Positions 46,001-56,464 of a stretch of DNA of 64,000 nt are shown one piece after another. How positions within the stretch are numbered: the first letter of the stretch is position 1; every line of letters starts with the position of its first letter. The notes beneath the pieces are model-generated. The model was given only the letters and a program-made list of their open reading frames with translations. It ran no database searches and was not told the DNA's origin. This stretch comes from Vibrio sp. 10N.286.49.B1 (GTDB lineage Bacteria > Pseudomonadota > Gammaproteobacteria > Enterobacterales > Vibrionaceae), in NCBI RefSeq assembly GCF_002873335.1, contig NZ_MCUW01000013.1, positions 1 to 64,000 of the forward strand. The letters run 5' to 3'. Position numbers and translations under genes: made by a program.

Positions 46001-46906
46001 CTTCGTGATAACTCTGCGTGTGCAGACCAAGAGCATGAAGCGAAGAAAGATAACTCAGACCCAGGTCTAAACGTTAGCTTGAGCTTTGATGTTAATGAAG
46101 ATATCGCAGCGCCATATATTGCGACAGGTGCGAAACCTAAGATGGCAATTTTGCGTGAGCAAGGTGTTAACTCTCACGTTGAAATGGCCGCGGCATTTGA
46201 CCGCGCAGGCTTTGAAGCCACCGATATCCACATGAGCGATATCCTAACGGGTCAAGCGGTTCTAGAAGAGTACAACGGCCTTGTGGCTTGTGGTGGCTTC
46301 TCTTACGGTGACGTACTAGGTGCGGGTGAAGGTTGGGCTAAGTCAGTTCTGTTTAACGACGCTACGCGTGACCAATTTGAAAACTTCTTCAAGCGTGAAG
46401 ATACGTTCTCTCTAGGCGTGTGTAACGGTTGTCAGATGTTGTCTAACTTGCGTGAATTGATTCCGGGCGCAGAATACTGGCCTCGTTTCGTGCGTAACGA
46501 ATCTGAGCGCTTTGAAGCTCGTTTCAGCCTAGTAGAAGTTCAGAAGTCTGATTCTGTATTCTTCAACGGTATGGAAGGGTCTCGTATGCCTATCGCTGTT
46601 TCTCACGGTGAAGGCCGCGTAGAAGTGCGTGATAACGAGCACCTAAACGCGATTGAAAATTCAGGTACAGTGGCGCTACGTTACGTTGATAACAACGGTA
46701 ACCCGACGCAGCAATACCCAAATAACCCGAATGGTTCGCCAAACGCTATCACCGGTCTAACGACAACGGATGGTCGTGTCACGATCATGATGCCTCACCC
46801 AGAGCGTGTATTCCGTACGGTTGCTAACTCTTGGGCTCCAGAAACTTGGGGCGAAAACGGTGCTTGGATGCGTATGTTCCAAAACGCGCGTAAGAATATC
46901 GGTTAA
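43010..46906 (+). CDS. purL: PurL, phosphoribosylformylglycinamidine synthase
   Basis: This large-form FGAM synthase catalyses the fourth step of purine synthesis, using glutamine and ATP. The 1298-residue protein has an N-terminal PurS-like domain ([11 protein letters not shown]), two AIRS-like synthase halves ([19 protein letters not shown]) and a C-terminal glutaminase. The nucleophile is in G-V-C-N-G-C-Q-M and the His in M-P-H-P-E-R. ATG at 43010 matches family starts; an in-frame start at 42989 adds seven residues. The gene is PurR-controlled and monocistronic. Confidence 0.98.
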   Translation: MRILRGSPALSEFRVNKLVDLCRELSLPVTGIYAEFAHFADLTSDLDASEIEKLEKLLTYGPTIEEHEPTGTLLLVTPRPGTISPWSSKSTDIAHNCGLNKVSRLERGTAFYVESSTELTKLQLVELKAILHDRMMEVVFSDFDSVSALFTVAEPAPYAEVDLLNGGRKALEEANITLGLALAEDEIDYLLESFTEKLGRNPTDIELMMFAQANSEHCRHKIFNADWTIDGVKQEKSLFKMIKNTFEVTPEHVLSAYKDNAAVMSGSTVGRFFPDPKTRQYNYHQEKTHILMKVETHNHPTAISPWPGASTGSGGEIRDEGATGIGGKPKAGLVAFSVSNLKIPNFVQPWETDFGKPSRIVTALDIMLEGPLGGAAFNNEFGRPNLLGYFRTYEERVNSHNGEEVRGYHKPIMLAGGLGNIRDDHVQKKEIPVGASLIVLGGPAMNIGLGGGAASSMDSGSSSEDLDFASVQRENPEMERRCQEVIDRCWQLGDANPIAFIHDVGAGGISNALPELVDDGERGGIFNLRDVPNDEPGMSPLEIWCNESQERYVMAVADKDMATFDAICKRERAPYAVVGKATEERELKLEDSHFDNTPIDMPMDILLGKTPKMHRDAKTLKANNPAIDRSGIEMNEAVDRVLRLPTVAEKTFLITIGDRSVTGLVARDQMVGPWQVPVANCAVTAASYDSYHGEAMSLGERTPVALLDFGASARLAVGEAITNIAATNIGDIKHIKLSANWMSPAGHPGEDAGLYEAVKAVGEELCPALGLTIPVGKDSMSMKTKWEDNGEQKEVTSPLSLVITAFARVEDVRKTITPQLRTDKGDSSLVLIDLGNGKNRMGATALAQVYKQLGDKPADVDNAAQLKGFYEGVQALVANDQVVAYHDKGDGGLFVTLAEMAFAGHCGVNANIETLGEDALAALFNEELGAVIQVRNDDLDAVLATLAANGLETCSHVIGSVEASDALVIKSGESVVIERNRTELRTIWAETTHKMQSLRDNSACADQEHEAKKDNSDPGLNVSLSFDVNEDIAAPYIATGAKPKMAILREQGVNSHVEMAAAFDRAGFEATDIHMSDILTGQAVLEEYNGLVACGGFSYGDVLGAGEGWAKSVLFNDATRDQFENFFKREDTFSLGVCNGCQMLSNLRELIPGAEYWPRFVRNESERFEARFSLVEVQKSDSVFFNGMEGSRMPIAVSHGEGRVEVRDNEHLNAIENSGTVALRYVDNNGNPTQQYPNNPNGSPNAITGLTTTDGRVTIMMPHPERVFRTVANSWAPETWGENGAWMRMFQNARKNIG

Positions 46907-46932
46907 TTGATAGTCAACGACAGAGTAAATTG

Positions 46933-46967
46933 AAAGGTCGTCAGCAAGAGTGCTGACGACCTTTTTT
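46933..46967 (+). terminator. Terminator of purL
   Basis: AGGTCGTCAGC-AAGAGT-GCTGACGACCT followed by TTTTT. Confidence 0.95.
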
Positions 46968-47152
46968 ATTATCAGTCGTTTTATGGCAATTATTCATGAT
47001 TTAACACGATAAAAAACCGACGCTGTTACGAAAAATAGTGGAGCGTAATTGAGCTAATTGTGTTCTAATACCGCGCTGGCTTAGGGATGGCTGACAAAGT
47101 AACGATAATTATGTTGGAACATCCCTTAACAAAACCCTTAGGAATCATCTAA

Positions 47153-47464
47153 ATGTCTGAAAATAAAAAATTTGCTATCCGTCTTACGGAAAAGCGCAAC
47201 GGTTGGTCTGCAGAAATTACTCGCCAAGTAACCTCTCGTAGAACAGTAGTATCTAAGCGTGAAATGGGTTTTGAAAGCGAAGAGCTAGCACAAGCATGGG
47301 CTGAGAAAGAGCTCCAAGGCTTTATTGCAAGCCAAGCGGAACGCAACGTTCGTAAAGCTGATGCTCGTAAAGAGAAAGAAGCGAAAGAGCACGCGAAAGA
47401 AGCCTTAAAAGCGGTAAAAGCAGCCGCTCGTCAAGCTAGCGCTGAGCAAGAAGACGAAGAGTAA
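47153..47464 (+). CDS. DUF3622-family protein
   Basis: This 103-residue protein of unknown function is conserved in Vibrio and relatives. The N-terminus (F-A-I-R-L-T-E-K-R-N-G-W-S-A-E-I-T-R-Q-V-T-S-R-R) looks like a small beta domain. It leads to a long charged helix (R-K-E-K-E-A-K-E-H-A-K-E-A). It is a single gene between two terminators. Confidence 0.85.
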   Translation: MSENKKFAIRLTEKRNGWSAEITRQVTSRRTVVSKREMGFESEELAQAWAEKELQGFIASQAERNVRKADARKEKEAKEHAKEALKAVKAAARQASAEQEDEE

Positions 47465-47506
47465 TAGTTTTTAGTACGGTTGACGGGTCGTGATTCGTTG
47501 ATTGAT

Positions 47507-47550
47507 ACGCACAAAAAAGCCGCTGTGTTATCAGCGGCTTTTTTGTGCGT
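47507..47550 (+). terminator. Very long perfect terminator stem
   Basis: A 19-bp perfect stem (47507-47525 with 47532-47550) and six-base loop. The stem core is AAAAAAGCCGCTG/CAGCGGCTTTTTT. Confidence 0.93.
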
Positions 47551-47592
47551 GTTTTTCATGGAAAGGGCTAATCGCCTCAGAGCTTAAATAGC

Positions 47593-47660
47593 ATGGTGTT
47601 TAACGTCGTATGGTGTTTAATGTCGTATGGTGTTTAATGTCGTATGGTGCTTAAAGTAGC
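47593..47660. repeat. 17-bp minisatellite
   Basis: ATGGTGTTTAACGTCGT (47593-47609) is followed by two copies of ATGGTGTTTAATGTCGT (47610-47643) and a diverged fourth copy. It lies between DUF3622 and the DUF533 gene. Copy number may vary between strains. Confidence 0.9.
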
Positions 47661-47685
47661 GTTGTGAATCAACGGATTGGTTAGC

Positions 47686-48348
47686 TTAAGACACCTGCTC
47701 TTCGAGTTTGACGACGAGCTCTGACGGAAGCTGCAGTTGTTTCGCTAATTCCTGCAGGTAGGCTTTTTCCATAAAGTTTTGTTCATCCACGACGAGTAGG
47801 CTTGCAAGGTAAATTTCTGCTGCTTGTTCAGGGGAGCGTGAAAGCTGGGCAATATAATGCGGATCCAGCGGTTTGGCGATTTCAGCTTGGACCAATGCCT
47901 GAACATGAGCGTCGGCATGCATTTGTTGAAGGGCTTGATCGATTTTACTCATTTCAGCATCGTCGATATGCCCGTCAGCTTTTGCTGCCCCAATCATGGC
48001 TTTGAGAACGATTTCTTCATGATTGGTATTGGCAAATTCATCGATGGTCGCACCTTGTGCGTCTGGTGTGTTCTTTTTATCCCAATCGTTATAGATTTTG
48101 AATGCAAGCGCACCAAGTGCCGCAGCACTGCCGACGCCGAGTGCGGTTTTACCCATTTTTTTTGTTTTCTTCGAACCCATTAACATGCCTAATAAACCAC
48201 CGCCTACGGCGCCTGCACCCAAGGCTCCTAGGGTTTTTTTGTCACCGAGCGCTGAGCTGATGTTAGACGATGATTGTGAGGCTTTTTGAGTCGCGCTGCT
48301 AACGACATCTGACTTGAGTGCTTGATTAAGTAGTGATTTCAAATCCAT
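47686..48348 (-). CDS. DUF533/YebE-like membrane-associated protein with TerB-like domain
   Basis: The 220-residue protein has a low-complexity N-terminus (S-S-A-T-Q-K-A-S-Q-S-S-S-N) and then a glycine-rich stretch with hydrophobic segments (G-A-L-G-A-G-A-V-G-G-G-L-L-G-M-L-M-G, V-G-S-A-A-A-L-G-A-L-A-F). The C-terminal TerB-like helical domain has A-K-A-D-G-H-I-D-D-A-E. This is the plan of YebE (Pfam DUF533). ATG at 48348 has GGAG upstream; the start four codons earlier is less well placed. Function is unknown. Confidence 0.88.
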   Translation of the reverse strand: MDLKSLLNQALKSDVVSSATQKASQSSSNISSALGDKKTLGALGAGAVGGGLLGMLMGSKKTKKMGKTALGVGSAAALGALAFKIYNDWDKKNTPDAQGATIDEFANTNHEEIVLKAMIGAAKADGHIDDAEMSKIDQALQQMHADAHVQALVQAEIAKPLDPHYIAQLSRSPEQAAEIYLASLLVVDEQNFMEKAYLQELAKQLQLPSELVVKLEEQVS

Positions 48349-48540
48349 CGTATTCTCCAAAATGTGGTAGAGGAACTCATGTAGGCAAGTGGTGAGTTAT
48401 TGCCATTGAACGCGGTTGCCAGTTGAATAGTCCTGATGGTAAAGGAGTGAAGCTGAACAGAAGATGAAGAGGGTTCGCTTTTTTTAGTGGATATTAGGTG
48501 AATCGACGAATGAACTGGGGATCCTTATTGGCCACGTAAA

Positions 48541-48568
48541 GAAAAAGGCAGCCGATTGGCTGCCTTTT
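48541..48568 (-). terminator. Terminator of proS
   Basis: On the minus strand AAAAGGCAGCC-AATC-GGCTGCCTTTT followed by T. Confidence 0.9.
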
Positions 48569-48624
48569 CGATCGTTAAGACTCAACTGGATCGTATTAAT
48601 ATCAATAGCGAAGTTAGTTAATCG

Positions 48625-50340
48625 TTAAGCTAACTGTGCTTTGATGTGCTCTACGATGTCAGTGATAGCGATTGGCGCTTTTTCACCGTTGCGACGGTTC
48701 TTATATTCGAAGTTGCCTTCGTCCATGCTGCGATCGCCAATGACTACAGTGTGCGGAATGCCAACCAGTTCGATATCTTTAAACATCACACCTGGACGTT
48801 CTTTACGATCATCGAATAGTACTTCGATACCCATCGCCGTCAATTCTGCATAAAGCTTTTCAGCGGCTTCTTTGACACGCTCAGATTTGTGCATGTTCAT
48901 CGGAACAATCGCAACCTGGAATGGTGCTAGCGCTTCAGGCCAAATGATGCCGAACTTATCATGGTTTTGCTCGATGGCAGAGGCAACAACACGTGATACA
49001 CCAATGCCGTAACATCCCATTTCTAGCGTCACACTCTTACCATCAGGACCAAGCACATTACAGTTCATTTTTTCTGAGTAGTTAGTGCCTAGTTGGAAGA
49101 TATGGCCGACTTCGATACCACGTTTGAGTTGCAGTGTACCTTGACCACATGGGCTTAAGTCACCTTCTACTACGTTACGTAGGTCTTCAACTTGTGCAAG
49201 CTCAACGTCACGACCCCAGTTAATACCGAAGTAGTGTTTACCATCTACGTTTGCGCCCGCACCAAAGTCACTCATGACTGCAACGCTGCGATCTACAATG
49301 AATGGTAGCTCTAGACCTACAGGGCCTAGTGAACCTGGACCTGCGCCGACAAGAGCACGAATTTCTTCTTCCGTTGCCATCTCCAGTGGTGATGCCACTT
49401 GAGTTAGGTTTTCTGCTTTGATTTCGTTGAGTTCGTGATCGCCACGAATGATCAATGCAATGATGTCCGCATCTATGTCATCAGACGCTTTAACAAATAA
49501 TGTTTTAACGGTTTTCTCGATCGCGAGTCCGTGCTGCTCTACCAGCTCAGCGATGGTTTTTGCGTTGGGTGTATCAACCAGCGTCATTTCTTGAGTTGGC
49601 GTGGCAAGCTCAGCTGTTGGCGCAAGCGCTTCTGCTTTTTCGATATTTGCCGCGTAATCGGACTCAGAAGAAAAGGCGATAAGATCTTCACCACTTTCAG
49701 CTAGTACGTGAAATTCGTGAGAGTTTTTGCCGCCAATTGCGCCTGTATCCGCTAGAACTGGACGGTAGTTTAGTCCCATACGGTCAAATGCTTTACAGTA
49801 AGCGTCGTGCATCGCCTCGTAAGACTTTTGTAAGCCATCTTTGTTGATATCAAAGCTGTAAGCATCCATCATTGAGAACTCACGCGCACGCATCACACCA
49901 AAACGAGGGCGTCTTTCGTCACGGAATTTGGTTTGGATTTGATACAGATTCAAAGGAAGCTGTTTATACGAACTGATCTCGTTACGCACAAGGCTAGTGA
50001 CCACTTCTTCTGCTGTCGGGCTTAGAACAAACGGACGAGCATGACGGTCAGTAAAGCGAAGTAGTTCTGGGCCCATGGTTTCAGAGCGACCGGTTTCTTC
50101 CCACAGCTCAAACGGCTGAACAACGGGCATTAAGATCTCGACAGCATTGGCATTATCGATTTCTTGACGAACGATGTTTTCGACTTTACGCAGCACACGT
50201 AGACCAGTAGGTAGCCAAGTATATAGACCTGAAGCTAGCTTACGAATCATACCTGCACGTAGCATCAGCTGGTGGCTGATAACTTCTGCGTCGTTTGGAG
50301 TCTCTTTCAGAGTGGAAAGAAGGTAGTTACTGGTACGCAT
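48625..50340 (-). CDS. proS: Prolyl-tRNA synthetase
   Basis: This enzyme charges tRNA-Pro. The 571-residue protein is the bacterial type. Class II core motif 2 is seen in [13 protein letters not shown] and motif 3 in G-C-Y-G-I-G-V-S-R. Between them is the YbaK-like editing insertion (about residues 230-390, with K-T-L-F-V-K). The C-terminal anticodon domain follows. It is a single gene. Confidence 0.98.
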   Translation of the reverse strand: MRTSNYLLSTLKETPNDAEVISHQLMLRAGMIRKLASGLYTWLPTGLRVLRKVENIVRQEIDNANAVEILMPVVQPFELWEETGRSETMGPELLRFTDRHARPFVLSPTAEEVVTSLVRNEISSYKQLPLNLYQIQTKFRDERRPRFGVMRAREFSMMDAYSFDINKDGLQKSYEAMHDAYCKAFDRMGLNYRPVLADTGAIGGKNSHEFHVLAESGEDLIAFSSESDYAANIEKAEALAPTAELATPTQEMTLVDTPNAKTIAELVEQHGLAIEKTVKTLFVKASDDIDADIIALIIRGDHELNEIKAENLTQVASPLEMATEEEIRALVGAGPGSLGPVGLELPFIVDRSVAVMSDFGAGANVDGKHYFGINWGRDVELAQVEDLRNVVEGDLSPCGQGTLQLKRGIEVGHIFQLGTNYSEKMNCNVLGPDGKSVTLEMGCYGIGVSRVVASAIEQNHDKFGIIWPEALAPFQVAIVPMNMHKSERVKEAAEKLYAELTAMGIEVLFDDRKERPGVMFKDIELVGIPHTVVIGDRSMDEGNFEYKNRRNGEKAPIAITDIVEHIKAQLA

Positions 50341-50430
50341 TCTATGGTATCCGTTTCATCATGATAATAAGAGATTCAAGCCTGAGCTCAAATCGAGTTA
50401 AGCCGACTATGATATCAGCGTATTGCTGTT

Positions 50431-51129
50431 CTACAAAGGTTCAATCGTTGTTACCAATACGGATTCGTCCATTATTTTGAATTTGACGTTCCAGTCATAC
50501 AGTTTGACTCCATACTCTTTGTGATCGGCTTTGCCTTTTCGGTATGCGGGCCTTGGATCTTGTGCGAGCACTTGTGAAATCACTTGCCGTTTATGATCCC
50601 CATCCTTGTTCTGACTCAGGAAAGAGTCAACGTCTGGAGTAAATTGAACATCGATGAGTTCAGGTTCCTCTGAAGCGTATCCCCCTTGAGCATGTGGAAT
50701 AGAGTCGGAATAGGGGATGTAGGGCTTGATATCAATAATTGGCGTGCCATCGACGAGATCGACACTGCCTAGGTGAATCAATGTCTGCGCACCTCTTTGT
50801 TCCACGCTTTTTAATTCAACCGCTGACATCCCAATGCTATTGGGCCGAAAAGTTGAGCGCGTCGCAAGAACCCCCATTCGTTCGTTACCACCAAGGCGAG
50901 GTGGTCGTACTGTCGGCTTCCAACCCGCGTCGATGTTTTGGTCGAACAAGAAGACGATCCATAAATGAGTAAACTGCTCGATCCCCTTAATCGCTTCGGC
51001 ACAGTTGGCTGAACCTGATAGCTCAATGGTTGCTGTTGCCGCTGGTACTAGGCGAGGTTGCCGTGGTACCGCAAACTTTTCTTTATAGGGGGAGATAACC
51101 GTTCCAATAGGCTCAATAGTAAAGGCCAT
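50431..51129 (-). CDS. trmO: TrmO, tRNA N6-threonylcarbamoyladenosine-37 methyltransferase
   Basis: TrmO adds the methyl group to t6A37 of tRNA-Thr using AdoMet. The 232-residue protein starts M-A-F-T-I-E-P-I-G-T-V-I-S-P-Y-K-E-K-F-A-V-P-R-Q-P and has the family's F-T-H-L-W-I-V-F-L-F, R-S-T-F-R-P-N-S-I-G-M-S and D-L-V-D-G-T-P-I-I-D-I-K-P-Y. An ATG 12 bases upstream would add M-V-P-I. It is divergent from the second AbgT gene. Confidence 0.95.
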   Translation of the reverse strand: MAFTIEPIGTVISPYKEKFAVPRQPRLVPAATATIELSGSANCAEAIKGIEQFTHLWIVFLFDQNIDAGWKPTVRPPRLGGNERMGVLATRSTFRPNSIGMSAVELKSVEQRGAQTLIHLGSVDLVDGTPIIDIKPYIPYSDSIPHAQGGYASEEPELIDVQFTPDVDSFLSQNKDGDHKRQVISQVLAQDPRPAYRKGKADHKEYGVKLYDWNVKFKIMDESVLVTTIEPL

Positions 51130-51436
51130 GATGGGTACCAATCTAATTGTTAAATAATAGGGATCATTTCAAATAGCAGAAAACAATACAAGTATTGTCT
51201 CTCCTGCTATGCGTCTGGTTGATGTGTTAGCGCTGTTGATTGGCTTTGTCAATATTAAACGTTGTAATTTAAGCTAAAAATAGCTCAAAAACCGCGCTTT
51301 GTTAATATCTTGCAACATGTTCAGCTTTAATTTGAAACTATCCTAACGTACTCTGCCGCAGCGTTTTGTATGACTGTTAGAAATTGACGCTAACGAATGT
51401 CACACGCCAGGACAATATAATAAAAGGAGGGGACAG
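51130..51436. other. Divergent gap between trmO and the second AbgT gene
   Basis: An inverted repeat ACAATAC-AA-GTATTGT (51183-51198) lies near trmO. Otherwise it is AT-rich and should hold both promoters; no further gene is seen. Confidence 0.5.
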
Positions 51437-53023
51437 ATGAGTTCATCTGCTGCAATGAAACACAACAAACCGAAAAAGCCTATATTTACCCGTTTTTTAG
51501 ACGGCGTTGAATACTTGGGGAACCTATTACCCCATCCCATTACACTCTTTGCTATCTTCTGTGTCGCCATCTTAGTTATGTCCGGTATTGCCGGTTATTT
51601 TGATGTGGCGGTTGTGGATCCTCGCCCAGAAGGCGCGGCGGGTCGTGCCGCTGATGGCATGATTAAAGTGGTAAGCCTGTTTAACGCAGAGGGCTTGCAA
51701 CTGATTGTGACGAATCTTGTCACCAACTTTACTGGCTTTGCACCATTAGGTACGGTACTTGTTGCGATGCTTGGTGTTGCGATCGCTGAACACTCAGGTA
51801 TGTTGTCGGCAGCAATGCGTGGCCTCGTTATGGGTGCTTCTCAGCGTATGGTTACGGTTACGGTCGTCTTCGCTGGTATTATTTCTAATACGGCTTCTGA
51901 GCTTGGTTACGTCGTTCTTATCCCGTTAGCAGCCATGCTGTTTCACTCTTTAGGACGTCACCCTCTCGCCGGTCTTGCCGCCGCCTTTGCTGGTGTATCT
52001 GGTGGGTATTCTGCAAACTTGTTAATCGGTACGGTTGATCCACTGCTTTCAGGCATTACTGAAACAGCAGCACAAATGATTGACCCTACTTATTCCGTGG
52101 GTCCTGAGTCAAACTGGTACTTTATGTTTGTCTCTACTTTCTTTATCTCAATCACGGGTGCGTTCGTGACGGAGAAAATTGTTGAGCCAAAACTTGGTAA
52201 ATACAATGACGAAGAAGCGGCGGAAGACCTGTCAAATGACCGTATGGGTAAGCTGACAGATATCGAAAAGAAAGGCCTAAAAATGGCCGGTATTGCTGTG
52301 CTACTAGTGAGTGCGGTGATCGCGTCTACGATTGTTCCAGCAAATGGCGTACTTCGCTCTGCAACCGGAGAAGTGGCGGGTTCACCTTTCTTGAAGAGTA
52401 TTGTTGCGTTTATATTTGTGTTCTTCGCGATTCCTGGTTTTGTCTACGGCAAAGTGACCGGTACGATGAACAACGATCGTGATGTGATTAATGCCATGTC
52501 GAAGTCGATGTCTTCAATGGGCATGTACATTGTGTTAGTTTTCTTTGCTGCGCAGTTTGTGGCTTTCTTTAAGTGGACTAACTTCGGTCAAGTATTCGCT
52601 GTGGGTGGTGCAGACTTTCTACAAACGATTGGCTTGACTGGACCTGCACTGTTTTTTGCGTTCATCCTGATGTGTGGCTTCATCAACCTTATGATTGGTT
52701 CTGCGTCTGCACAGTGGGCGGTGACAGCACCTATTTTTGTTCCAATGTTAATGCTTGTAGGCTACGCACCTGAGACGATTCAAGCGGCATACCGTATTGG
52801 TGATTCAACCACCAACATCATTACACCAATGATGAGCTACTTTGGTCTTATCCTTGCTGTTGCAACACGTTATATGAAGAATCTAGGAATTGGTACTTTG
52901 ATCGCGACAATGTTGCCGTATTCAATTTGCTTCTTAGTGGGTTGGAGTGTGTTGTTCTACCTTTGGGTATTTGTATTCGGCTTGCCAGTTGGTCCTGGTG
53001 CGGCGACGTACTACACCCCTTAG
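51437..53023 (+). CDS. AbgT-family transporter, second copy
   Basis: The 528-residue polytopic protein is paralogous to the gene at 35325. It shares G-F-A-P-L-G-T-V-L-V-A-M-L-G-V-A-I-A-E-H-S-G, N-T-A-S-E-L-G-Y-V-V-L-I-P-L-A, F-A-G-V-S-G-G-Y-S-A-N and G-S-A-S-A-Q-W-A. Differences at S-E-L against A-D-A in the first re-entrant region may mean a different substrate. The ribosome-binding site AAAAGGAGGGG is very strong. It is monocistronic. Confidence 0.9.
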   Translation: MSSSAAMKHNKPKKPIFTRFLDGVEYLGNLLPHPITLFAIFCVAILVMSGIAGYFDVAVVDPRPEGAAGRAADGMIKVVSLFNAEGLQLIVTNLVTNFTGFAPLGTVLVAMLGVAIAEHSGMLSAAMRGLVMGASQRMVTVTVVFAGIISNTASELGYVVLIPLAAMLFHSLGRHPLAGLAAAFAGVSGGYSANLLIGTVDPLLSGITETAAQMIDPTYSVGPESNWYFMFVSTFFISITGAFVTEKIVEPKLGKYNDEEAAEDLSNDRMGKLTDIEKKGLKMAGIAVLLVSAVIASTIVPANGVLRSATGEVAGSPFLKSIVAFIFVFFAIPGFVYGKVTGTMNNDRDVINAMSKSMSSMGMYIVLVFFAAQFVAFFKWTNFGQVFAVGGADFLQTIGLTGPALFFAFILMCGFINLMIGSASAQWAVTAPIFVPMLMLVGYAPETIQAAYRIGDSTTNIITPMMSYFGLILAVATRYMKNLGIGTLIATMLPYSICFLVGWSVLFYLWVFVFGLPVGPGAATYYTP

Positions 53024-53095
53024 AGATAGCGGCATCACATAGAAATTATTGAACCGTATAGGTATGAAAGGTGGCAGAGCGTCATCTTTCTAGAC

Positions 53096-53128
53096 GAAAA
53101 AAATGCTCCCATTGGGAGCATTTTTTTT
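53096..53128. terminator. Bidirectional terminator between abgT2 and yaeH
   Basis: AAATGCTCCC-ATT-GGGAGCATTT with A and T runs on either side. Confidence 0.93.
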
Positions 53129-53156
53129 CATTTTTTATGCTGATAAGGCTTAACCG

Positions 53157-53540
53157 TTACTTGAGCTTTTCAAGGTCAGCTTCAATTTCAGCAATCTTAC
53201 CAGAGACGACTTTTTCTAAATGACGAAGGTCGGATAGAATTTTTTTCTTAACATCTACCTCGCCAATCTCGACGGGCTTGGTGATTGTGTTTAATTCATC
53301 AATGACCAAGGTTAAGTTTCGATTAATCTCTGTGATTTCTTTGTAGCCTTGACTGCTGCTGTTCACCCGAACATTTTTTACTTGCCTCGGATATTTGAAC
53401 TTAACACTCTTCGCAAACAATTCCCCTTTTTGTTTACGAAAATAGATTTTTAACACATCCTTGTGCGCTTCTTGTCGAATTGAGTAACGCTCAATTTGTT
53501 TAGGATCATGAATGCCTAAACTTGTGAGGTTTGGATACAT
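53157..53540 (-). CDS. yaeH: UPF0325 family protein YaeH
   Basis: The 127-residue conserved protein starts [10 protein letters not shown] and has [21 protein letters not shown] and [15 protein letters not shown]. The end is a charged coiled coil. It sits near glnD as in E. coli. Function unknown. Confidence 0.93.
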   Translation of the reverse strand: MYPNLTSLGIHDPKQIERYSIRQEAHKDVLKIYFRKQKGELFAKSVKFKYPRQVKNVRVNSSSQGYKEITEINRNLTLVIDELNTITKPVEIGEVDVKKKILSDLRHLEKVVSGKIAEIEADLEKLK

Positions 53541-53721
53541 AGTTTACCTCTTTCATTGTGTGTTCTTGCTACAAATGTAGCAGTCTATTGGTGAGGTAGA
53601 TAGTTGATAACGTGAGCGATTAAGAATAAATGTGGTGAAGATCGCTTATTCGTTGTTCACTGAAGGCGTAAATGGCTAGGCGTACAGTTTACTACTAACC
53701 ATTTACGTCGAGTTGATGGGG

Positions 53722-56346
53722 TTAACTGGTTAATTGTTCTGAGATGGTGTCATGTAGCTTCTGTTTGAGAATTTCCTCTTCTTCTTCTGAAAGACGGCCA
53801 CCTGTTGAGCTTGTTAGGATAAACAAATCTTCTGCTCGCTCCCCTATAGTGGTGATTTTTGCGGCGTGAAGGCTTATATCACACAAGGCAAAGGTAGCAC
53901 CTACTTTGGCCAATAAACCCGGCGCATCAAGTGCGACCAACTCCATTAAGGTGCGTTTTTTGCTTTTTGTCGGTAGGAAATCCACCTTTGTTTTGACATT
54001 AAAATGCTTCAGATTTCGAGGTGCTCGGCGCGCTTTAATGGTGCTTGGTTTCCCGCTTTCCAATACACGCATCAGGTGTTTTATCACCGCAGCATGTCGG
54101 GTAGTATCAATTTTTTTACTGTGCTGATCGAGTACCATGAATGTATCGAGTACAAAGCCATCTTTGCTCGTCATGATTTGTGCATCATGTACGTTGAAAT
54201 TACGTCGATCGAGTTCGGCAACAACGTTGGCAAATAATGCGGGTTGATCTTTGCTGTAGACAAAAACTTCTGTTCCGCCGCGCGTGGCTTTTTTACTCAT
54301 CAATACCAATGGTTTTTGGGGATCACCTGATTTGAGTATATGCTCACAATGCCAGGCAATCTGCTTGTGTGTATGCCGTAGGAAGTAGTCGGCTTTAAAG
54401 CGTTGCCACAGCACTTCAATCTCTCGCGCAGAAAAGCCTTGTTTGCGTAACAATGCAGATGCGAGTTGTTGATTGTGGCGAATGCGGTCTCTAACGTCGA
54501 CAGGGGTTTCTAAGCCTCGTCGTAGGACTCGTTGTGTCGAATGGAAGAGCTCGGCAAGCAGGGTGCGTTTCCAGCTATTCCAGAGCTCAGGGTTAGTCGC
54601 ACAGATATCGGCAACCGTTAAACAAACGAGGTATTCAAGATGTTCTTCGTCATGCACTTTTTTTGCGAATTCAATGATGACGTCGGGATCGTAAATATCG
54701 CGGCGCTGCGCTGTCACTGACATGAGTAAGTGGCTCTGAACCAGCCAAGAGACCAATTGAGCCTCTGGTTTGGATAGACCGTGCTCAATACAGAAATCAT
54801 ACGCTTCCACAGCGCCAATTTCAGAATGGTCCCCCCCTCGGCCTTTGCCTATATCATGAAAAATGGCCGCGAGAATCAACAACTCTTTCTTTTGCATTCG
54901 AGGGTAGACTTCACAACAAATAGGGTGTTTGGAGTGATTCTCTTCCTGACTGAAGGTGTGAATATGATTCAGTAACCGAATGCTATGCTCGTCTACGGTG
55001 TAGACGTGAAATAGGTCGAACTGCATTTGACCTACGATTTGGCTCCACTGTGGCAGATACGCTGCCAGAACACCGAGCTTATGCATGAGTCGAAAAGCGC
55101 GATGCAAGGCGTTGGGGTGCCGGACAAGATCCATAAACTTATCGCGTGCGGCTGGGATTTCATGTAAAAACTTATTGAGCCTGCGTCGAGCGGTGCGTAG
55201 CTGCCTTAGTGTCGCGGGGCTCACCCCCTCAATACTGGAATCGTTGGCAATGTGAATGAACATGTCCAATATCGTTTCCGGACGAGCCTGGAATAGCGCC
55301 GGTTTTCTCGCTTCAATGAGTTGACCGCGGCGTTGAAAGTCATCATCCAAGATCTCGGCGGTAACGATCTGTCCTTTGTTTATGATGGCCTGATCGAACA
55401 ATTTAAGCAGCATTTTGTTCAGCTCTGCCACTCGACGTAAGGTTCGGTAAAATTCTTTCATCATCATTTCGACAGCGACATTACCTTCACCAACAAAACC
55501 AAGGCTATCGGCGACTTGTGCTTGATGACCAAACGTGAGTCGGTTGTCGTAGCGTCTTAATTCAATGTGCAGAGCGAAACGCACCCGCCACAAGAAATTC
55601 TGGCATTCAACCAACTCACGATATTCCGCATCGGTTAGAAAGCCAAAGCGACTCATCTCATACAGAGAGGTGGCACCAAAATGTCGACGAGCCACCCAAC
55701 TGAGGGTGTGAATATCACGCAGTCCACCTGGCGTCGACTTGATGTCTGGTTCGAGGTTATAGGTTGTGTCATGGTATTTGGCATGGCGAGCTTTTTGTTC
55801 AGCAATTTTTGCGCGATAAAAATCTTCAGAGGTCCAAAATGCATCAGAGTCGACAACCTTTTTAAGTTGAGTAAAGGTATCTTCGCTGCCGCATAAATAC
55901 CGCGCCTCTTGCAAATTTGTTGCAACGGTAAGGTCAGATTGCCCGATATCGACACACTCCTGGATCGTTCGAACCGCATGTCCCACCTCTAAGCGCAGAT
56001 CCCATAAAAGCGTAATGAATTCGCTGACAATGGTTTCTAACGCGGGGGTGAGCTTATGACGAGAAACAAAAAGAATATCAATATCCGACAGGGGATGAAG
56101 CTCCCCTCGGCCATATCCACCGACCGCGACTAAGGCGAGGTTGGTTTGATTGTTTAAGCCAGTCCGTTTCCAAAGACGGCTCAATAGTTGGTCAATGTAG
56201 TCCGAACGACCGAGGATGAGATCCGTAATCGGGTGGTGGTTCAAAAATTCATGCTTTTGATGATCAGAGAATGTGTCGAGCTGCGATTTGAGTTCAACCA
56301 CTGTAAGCTGTTCATCACTTAGAGTTGTGGGCGTTTGAAAAGTCAT
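53722..56346 (-). CDS. glnD: GlnD, PII uridylyltransferase/uridylyl-removing enzyme
   Basis: GlnD senses glutamine and modifies PII. The 874-residue protein has a nucleotidyltransferase domain G-G-Y-G-R-G-E-L-H-P-L-S-D-I-D-I-L-F (about 78-95). An HD hydrolase follows (A-I-F-H-D-I-G-K-G-R-G-G-D-H-S). Two C-terminal ACT domains start near T-R-G-G-T-E-V-F-V-Y and T-L-M-E-L-V-A-L-D-A-P-G-L-L-A. It is complete and on the same strand as map. Confidence 0.97.
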   Translation of the reverse strand: MTFQTPTTLSDEQLTVVELKSQLDTFSDHQKHEFLNHHPITDLILGRSDYIDQLLSRLWKRTGLNNQTNLALVAVGGYGRGELHPLSDIDILFVSRHKLTPALETIVSEFITLLWDLRLEVGHAVRTIQECVDIGQSDLTVATNLQEARYLCGSEDTFTQLKKVVDSDAFWTSEDFYRAKIAEQKARHAKYHDTTYNLEPDIKSTPGGLRDIHTLSWVARRHFGATSLYEMSRFGFLTDAEYRELVECQNFLWRVRFALHIELRRYDNRLTFGHQAQVADSLGFVGEGNVAVEMMMKEFYRTLRRVAELNKMLLKLFDQAIINKGQIVTAEILDDDFQRRGQLIEARKPALFQARPETILDMFIHIANDSSIEGVSPATLRQLRTARRRLNKFLHEIPAARDKFMDLVRHPNALHRAFRLMHKLGVLAAYLPQWSQIVGQMQFDLFHVYTVDEHSIRLLNHIHTFSQEENHSKHPICCEVYPRMQKKELLILAAIFHDIGKGRGGDHSEIGAVEAYDFCIEHGLSKPEAQLVSWLVQSHLLMSVTAQRRDIYDPDVIIEFAKKVHDEEHLEYLVCLTVADICATNPELWNSWKRTLLAELFHSTQRVLRRGLETPVDVRDRIRHNQQLASALLRKQGFSAREIEVLWQRFKADYFLRHTHKQIAWHCEHILKSGDPQKPLVLMSKKATRGGTEVFVYSKDQPALFANVVAELDRRNFNVHDAQIMTSKDGFVLDTFMVLDQHSKKIDTTRHAAVIKHLMRVLESGKPSTIKARRAPRNLKHFNVKTKVDFLPTKSKKRTLMELVALDAPGLLAKVGATFALCDISLHAAKITTIGERAEDLFILTSSTGGRLSEEEEEILKQKLHDTISEQLTS

Positions 56347-56410
56347 AGAGAAGCAATCCGTGCAAGCAAAAGAAAAGACTAACTATGGTTATACCAAAAT
56401 GGCGGGGATA

Positions 56411-56443
56411 AAAAAATATCCTCACGTTGTGAGGATATTTTTA
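56411..56443. terminator. Terminator after map
   Basis: AATATCCTCAC-GTT-GTGAGGATATT with flanking A and T runs, between map and glnD. Confidence 0.9.
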
Positions 56444-56464
56444 AAAAGCGTGTTTAGCGAGTGA

